Shown one piece after another: positions 6,950-10,028 of a stretch of DNA of 10,028 nucleotides. The stretch is from Marinilabiliaceae bacterium UBA5213. GTDB taxonomy: Bacteria; Bacteroidota; Bacteroidia; Bacteroidales; Marinilabiliaceae. The notes beneath the pieces were generated by a model. It was given only the letters and a program-made list of their open reading frames with translations, was not told the origin of the DNA and made no database searches. Where the stretch lies: assembly GCA_002412555.1 (NCBI GenBank), contig DHVH01000159.1:1-10028 (forward strand). The letters are read 5' to 3'. Each line of letters starts with the position of its first letter. The stretch's first letter is position 1. Made by a program: the position numbers and the translations under genes.

Positions 6950-7717
6950 TTAGGCCTCTATGGCATTTGGCCGAAAAATGGCTTCCGGATAGATTACGTC
7001 CATTAAATAGAGCCCGTCTGCTGGTGCAGAAGTGCCAGCACTTCCGCGATCTTTGGCTTCAATAACTGCACAAAATTGGGTCACATTCATTTTGCCACTT
7101 CCCACTTCAAGCAGTGTTCCCACAATGGCACGCACCATGTTTCGTAAAAAACGGTCGGCCTGGATGTTAAAAACATGCACTTCTCCACGTTTTTCCCACA
7201 GGGCAAAATCAATTTTGCACAAATTGGTCTTATTATTGCTGTGTAATTTGCTAAAGCTGGTAAAATCTGTAAACCTTAATAATTCTTGAGCGGCCTCATT
7301 CATCCGATCAAAATCAGGTTGAAAAGAAATGCGGGTTGCCAGTTTTTGCAGAAATGGGTTTTTATGCCAGATTATATGGTATTCATAACGTCTGGCAATG
7401 GCATCGAAACGACTGTGGGCATCGTCACCAACCGGCGCAATCGAGTAGATGGCAATATCACGGGCCAGGAAGCGATTGAGTTGTCCCGCCAATTTTTGGG
7501 GATCCGATAAGGGCACTGGAACATCAAAGTGGGCTACCATGTATTTGGCATGCACACCGGCATCCGTCCTTCCCGCTCCGGTAACAGAGGTAGGAGTTTG
7601 AAGGATGATGCTTAAAGCATTTTCGAGTTCCTGCTGAACTGAAGAGCCATTAGGTTGGCGTTGCCAACCATGATAATTTGTACCCTTATAGGCTAATTCC
7701 ATGAAGTATCGTGCCAT
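6950..7717 (-). CDS. truA: tRNA pseudouridine(38-40) synthase TruA
   Basis: TruA isomerises uridines 38, 39 and 40 in the anticodon arm of many tRNAs. The 255-residue protein is of full length for the family. It begins MARYFMELAYKGTNYHGWQR, the usual N-terminus. Catalytic aspartate 52 sits in GAGRTDAGVHA (47-57). RRYEYHI (109-115), DFTSFSK (151-157) and ADRFLRNMVRAIVGTLLEVG (187-206) are further signature segments. It is convergent with aroE with only 12 bases between the stops, and no hairpin terminator is evident there. A candidate promoter lies immediately upstream at 7734-7761. Nothing in the protein looks unusual, and the start is supported by the match to the family N-terminus. Confidence 0.95.
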   Translation of the reverse strand: MARYFMELAYKGTNYHGWQRQPNGSSVQQELENALSIILQTPTSVTGAGRTDAGVHAKYMVAHFDVPVPLSDPQKLAGQLNRFLARDIAIYSIAPVGDDAHSRFDAIARRYEYHIIWHKNPFLQKLATRISFQPDFDRMNEAAQELLRFTDFTSFSKLHSNNKTNLCKIDFALWEKRGEVHVFNIQADRFLRNMVRAIVGTLLEVGSGKMNVTQFCAVIEAKDRGSAGTSAPADGLYLMDVIYPEAIFRPNAIEA

Positions 7718-7733
7718 TCCGCTCAGTTTCCGG

Positions 7734-7761
7734 CAAAGATATAAAACATTGTTAAACCAAA
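7734..7761 (-). promoter_or_regulatory. Candidate truA promoter with perfect TAnnTTTG box
   Basis: On the minus strand TATCTTTG (7741-7734) matches the Bacteroidota -7 box exactly. A TTTG (7761-7758) lies 16 bases upstream, closer than the usual 19-21, so the -33 part is weak. Transcription would start near 7727, leaving a leader of about 10 bases to the ATG at 7717. Confidence 0.4.
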
Positions 7762-7913
7762 AGGCTTAACTTGACACCTTTCCCCCTCTTTTGTACCTTA
7801 AAAGTTTGAATATTGTTAAAGATTTATTTACTTAAACAAATGATTCACACTTGAAGAAAACAAAGGATTCATATGTAAAATGTTTCTTTGAAAATAATAA
7901 TAATATAAATAAA

Positions 7914-8675
7914 ATGCATAACCACCGTACTCATCACTCAAAGTCTTGTTGGCACATAGCATGTGCCACAATGCTTTTGGTTGGCCTCCTTATAATTCCA
8001 TCATTGATACAAAACACGCATATGAAAGCACAGAACTGGGTTCAGCTGCGTGAACGAATGGTCAACGACCAATTGCGCAGTCGGGATATCCGTTCTTCCA
8101 ATGTGCTGAATGCCATGCGGGAAGTACCACGTCACCACTTTGTTCCGGAAGCATCTCAGCACCTTGCTTATGACGACCGTCCTTTACCAATTGGATTGGA
8201 TCAAACCATTTCGCAGCCCTACATCGTAGCCTTCATGACGGAGCAAATACACCCGAAACCGGGCATGAAGGTACTTGAAATTGGCACCGGATCGGGTTAC
8301 CAGGCCGCAGTCCTGGCCCACTTAGGCTGTAAGGTTTTTACCATTGAACTTCTGCCTGAACTGGCTCAACGTGCCACCAATACGCTGCACGATTTAAAAT
8401 ATGCCAACGTAACAGTAAAAGCTGGAAATGGTTACCTGGGTTGGCCAGATGAAGCGCCATTCGATGCCATTATAGTGACTGCAGCACCGGAAGAAATACC
8501 ACCAAACCTCATTGATCAGCTGAAAGACGGGGGGATTATGGTGTTACCTGTTGGTTCTGTTAATAGTTTACAATACTTGAAGATAGTTACCAAAAAGGGG
8601 ACTAAAATCAACACCGAATCGCTTATGCCCGTGAGATTTGTTCCCATGATCGACCGGGATGTGGAATATGAGTAG
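7914..8675 (+). CDS. pcm: Protein-L-isoaspartate O-methyltransferase with N-terminal export signal
   Basis: The enzyme methylates isoaspartyl residues in damaged proteins using S-adenosylmethionine, starting their repair. From the ATG at 7914 the protein has 253 residues. Motifs are VPRHHFVP (71-78), QTISQPYIVAFM (97-108), the SAM-binding VLEIGTGSGYQAA (120-132), GNGYLGWPDEAPFDAIIVTAA (171-191; 21 residues, key G171, D183-E-A-P, A191) and VRFVPM (240-245). The catalytic domain begins near residue 37. Ahead of it is a basic, histidine-rich segment (MHNHRTHHSKSCWH) and a hydrophobic stretch at 14-33 (HIACATMLLVGLLIIPSLIQ), which looks like a signal peptide or anchor. The frame also extends upstream to a TTG at 7851 (21 more residues), and an internal ATG at 8022 would give a cytosolic form. 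I chose 7914 because it places a short basic n-region before the hydrophobic core. Confidence 0.9.
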   Translation: MHNHRTHHSKSCWHIACATMLLVGLLIIPSLIQNTHMKAQNWVQLRERMVNDQLRSRDIRSSNVLNAMREVPRHHFVPEASQHLAYDDRPLPIGLDQTISQPYIVAFMTEQIHPKPGMKVLEIGTGSGYQAAVLAHLGCKVFTIELLPELAQRATNTLHDLKYANVTVKAGNGYLGWPDEAPFDAIIVTAAPEEIPPNLIDQLKDGGIMVLPVGSVNSLQYLKIVTKKGTKINTESLMPVRFVPMIDRDVEYE

Positions 8676-8678
8676 TAT

Positions 8679-9236
8679 ATGGCAGCAACAGAACCTAAGT
8701 CCCCCACCATTTGGGAAAAAGAACTTGAAGGAATCCGCTCAGGAGGTCAGAGCATTTTTTTTGCCCGACGTTTAGAACGCCATCCCGAAGATATTCCTCT
8801 GGTCATTCAAGCCATGAAAAATGCCAAGGCTACTATTGCCTGGCGGGCAGGTTGGGTATTGGACAATTTTGAGCGGAAAAATAATAGGGCTCTACTGCCC
8901 TATTTAAATCAATTGTCAGAAATCCTTTTACAAACACCCCATCACGGCGTTCAGAGACACATAACCCGTATATTATGTAACGCCCCTGCTACTGAACTAG
9001 AAGATGGCAGACTGGTAGATGCCTGCTTTAACTGGTTACTAAACCCCCAGACACCGGTAGCTGTCAAAGCCAATGCCATGGAAATCATCAGTAAATTGTG
9101 CAGCACTTATCCTGAATTGGGGCAGGAACTTAAAACAGTCATTTTTGAGGGATATGAAACCGGGACAGCTGCTTTTAAAAGTCGCGGTCGAAAAATATTG
9201 GAAAGACTGGAGGGCAAAAAGTCGCTTCTGCTATAG
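8679..9236 (+). CDS. Small HEAT/ARM-repeat-like protein, function unknown
   Basis: This 185-residue, apparently cytoplasmic protein is predicted to be almost all alpha-helical. The pattern of paired amphipathic helices suggests an armadillo/HEAT-type fold. Candidate units lie near residues 37-64 (EDIPLVIQAMKNAKATIAWR onward), 71-99 (ALLPYLNQLSEIL, then GVQRHITRILC) and 111-141 (RLVDACFNWLL, then TPVAVKANAMEIISKL). No catalytic motif is visible, and it is too short for a full DNA-glycosylase AlkD-type protein. It starts 3 bases after the pcm stop and is surely cotranscribed with it. It may act with or near that enzyme, but nothing in the sequence says how. A T8 run (8755-8762) occurs at codons 26-28. 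I recognise it only as resembling conserved hypothetical proteins of Bacteroidota. Confidence 0.75.
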   Translation: MAATEPKSPTIWEKELEGIRSGGQSIFFARRLERHPEDIPLVIQAMKNAKATIAWRAGWVLDNFERKNNRALLPYLNQLSEILLQTPHHGVQRHITRILCNAPATELEDGRLVDACFNWLLNPQTPVAVKANAMEIISKLCSTYPELGQELKTVIFEGYETGTAAFKSRGRKILERLEGKKSLLL

Positions 9237-9270
9237 GCAACTCAGCAACATGCTTTCCTGTCCTATTGCA
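9229..9270. terminator. Possible weak bidirectional hairpin between convergent genes
   Basis: TGCTATAGG (9229-9237) can pair with CCTATTGCA (9262-9270) with a single T-T mismatch. Inside the 24-base loop a small hairpin AGCA-ACA-TGCT (9244-9254) can form. The structure covers the stops of both convergent genes. On the minus strand a short T5 stretch lies roughly 10 bases beyond it; on the plus strand no T tract follows. It could end or insulate transcription, but it may be chance. Confidence 0.22.
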
Positions 9271-9862
9271 ACATCCATTCGGCAAACTTCTCTCTAAATT
9301 TACGCACTTTAGGCGCAACAACTACCTGACAATAAGGCTGCTGTGCGTTGTTGTTGAAATAGTTTTGGTGATAGTCCTCTGCCTTATAAAATGGAGCTTC
9401 CTCGGCCAACTGGGTAACAATCGGGTCATCATAAACCTTCGTTTCTGTGAGTTGCTTCATCACAGATTCAGCCACCTTTTTTTGTGCATCATTGCTGTAA
9501 AAAATGACCGAGCGGTAATGCGTGCCAACATCAGCCCCCTGCCTATTGAGGGTGGTTGGGTCGTGTATGGTAAAAAAGATTGAAAGCAGTACCTCAAAGG
9601 ATAAAACTTCCGGGTTGTAGGTTATTTTCACCACCTCTGCGTGACCGGTCCGTCCGGAGGTGACTTCTCTGTAGGCCGGATTTTTAATGTAACCTCCGCT
9701 AAAGCCGGATTCTACCTTTTCAACGCCCTTAACGCGCTGGTAAACTGCCTCTAAACACCAGAAACATCCACCACCTAAAATGGCTGTTTCGCTTTTTTGT
9801 TCTGCCATGCTATTTGTATTTATGAACAGCACCAAAAGAATACCTAAAGAAAACCGTTCCAT
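9263..9862 (-). CDS. msrA: Peptide-methionine (S)-S-oxide reductase MsrA, probably exported
   Basis: MsrA reduces the S-epimer of methionine sulfoxide in proteins back to methionine. The 199-residue protein has the catalytic GGGCFWC motif at residues 30-36, with nucleophilic cysteine 33. It is followed by SGFSGGYIKNPAYREVTSG, GHAEVVKITYNP, HDPTTLNRQGADVGTHYRS and EDYHQNYF, all MsrA signatures. A C-terminal cysteine near residue 178 (PYCQVV) could help in resolving the disulfide. No MsrB domain is fused. The first 20 residues (MERFSLGILLVLFINTNSMA) resemble a short signal peptide with cleavage before EQKS. An internal start at Met19 would give an ordinary cytosolic MsrA, so location is not settled. 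It ends 26 bases from the convergent HEAT-like gene and begins 43 bases after a same-strand oxidoreductase gene, with which it may be cotranscribed. Confidence 0.93.
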   Translation of the reverse strand: MERFSLGILLVLFINTNSMAEQKSETAILGGGCFWCLEAVYQRVKGVEKVESGFSGGYIKNPAYREVTSGRTGHAEVVKITYNPEVLSFEVLLSIFFTIHDPTTLNRQGADVGTHYRSVIFYSNDAQKKVAESVMKQLTETKVYDDPIVTQLAEEAPFYKAEDYHQNYFNNNAQQPYCQVVVAPKVRKFREKFAEWMLQ

Positions 9863-9905
9863 AATTGCCTTTCTGTATAAAACAAATAAAAGCGAAGAGG
9901 GTTTA

Positions 9906-10028
9906 TCAACGATTCATAAAAACAGTAGAATGGTCGTGATGACTCTTTATGGCGGCCTCAATAATTCGAATAACATTCAGAGCCTCAGTGGGCTGCACCA
10001 AGGCTTTGGCCTTATGGCGAATCACCTC
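9906..10028 (-). CDS. Gfo/Idh/MocA-type oxidoreductase, C-terminal 40 residues only
   Basis: A minus-strand frame enters from the right edge and ends at a TGA at 9908-9906, giving 40 residues. The segment QPTEALNVIRIIEAAIKSHH followed by STVFMNR has the shape of the last helix and strand of Gfo/Idh/MocA-family NAD(P)-dependent sugar dehydrogenases, where '(E/P)EAL.V..iIEAa..S...g..V' is common. The catalytic and cofactor-binding parts lie outside the window, so substrate and subfamily cannot be judged. The call rests on a short C-terminal match and is moderate. Confidence 0.6.
   Translation of the reverse strand, partial: EVIRHKAKALVQPTEALNVIRIIEAAIKSHHDHSTVFMNR

Noticed and set aside
7771..7799. 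Sigma70-like TTGACA-N17-TACCTT ahead of pcm
   Set aside because: The -10 half matches poorly, and Bacteroidota promoters do not normally use the TTGACA/TATAAT pattern. No good TTG/TAnnTTTG pair is present there either, so the pcm promoter is left uncalled.
9883..9909. Promoter for msrA (TTG-N16-TTTATTTG on the minus strand)
   Set aside because: The -7 box has a mismatch in the important second base and the spacing is short. Readthrough from the upstream oxidoreductase gene is as likely.

Overview
The window reads as a chromosomal core segment of a member of the Bacteroidota. Three things point there. The gene content includes a DUF4301 protein, a bacterial ComA-like protein next to DUF368 and aroE, and a FadL/OmpP1 porin. 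Candidate promoters fit the Bacteroidota -33/-7 pattern (TTG or TTTG, about 19 bases, TAnnTTTG). Starts lack Shine-Dalgarno sites and sit behind A-rich leaders. Order and genus cannot be fixed from this sequence. I see no tRNA, rRNA, CRISPR array, insertion sequence, phage gene or attachment site.

Layout: (1) 1-1039, minus strand, a FadL/OmpP1-type outer-membrane protein running off the left edge, with a good promoter at 1067-1097. (2) 1040-1427, an AT-rich gene-free divergent spacer. (3) 1428-2957, plus, a DUF4301 protein whose motifs look like a UDP-sugar pyrophosphorylase-type nucleotidyltransferase. (4) 3093-6937, plus, a tight four-gene operon behind a near-consensus promoter: TPR protein, divergent ComA-like TIM barrel, DUF368 membrane protein (polyprenyl-phosphate transporter family) and shikimate dehydrogenase. 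(5) 6950-7717, minus, TruA, convergent with aroE. (6) 7914-9236, plus, an apparently exported protein-L-isoaspartate methyltransferase followed 3 bases later by a small HEAT/ARM-like protein. (7) 9263-9862, minus, MsrA with a likely export signal. (8) 9906-10028, minus, the C-terminal end of a Gfo/Idh/MocA-type oxidoreductase running off the right edge.

How the genes fit together: most are housekeeping or envelope functions. The least explained unit is the TPR-ComA-DUF368-aroE operon, which puts a lipid-carrier recycling transporter and a shikimate enzyme beside a ComA homologue that appears to have lost several signature residues of the sulfite/PEP enzyme. The 7.9-9.9 kb segment carries two protein-damage repair enzymes (isoaspartate and methionine sulfoxide), both with probable signal peptides, which suggests repair outside the cytoplasm.

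I find no clear undescribed defence or mobile system. The best leads are the DUF4301 nucleotidyltransferase assignment and the degenerate ComA in its operon.
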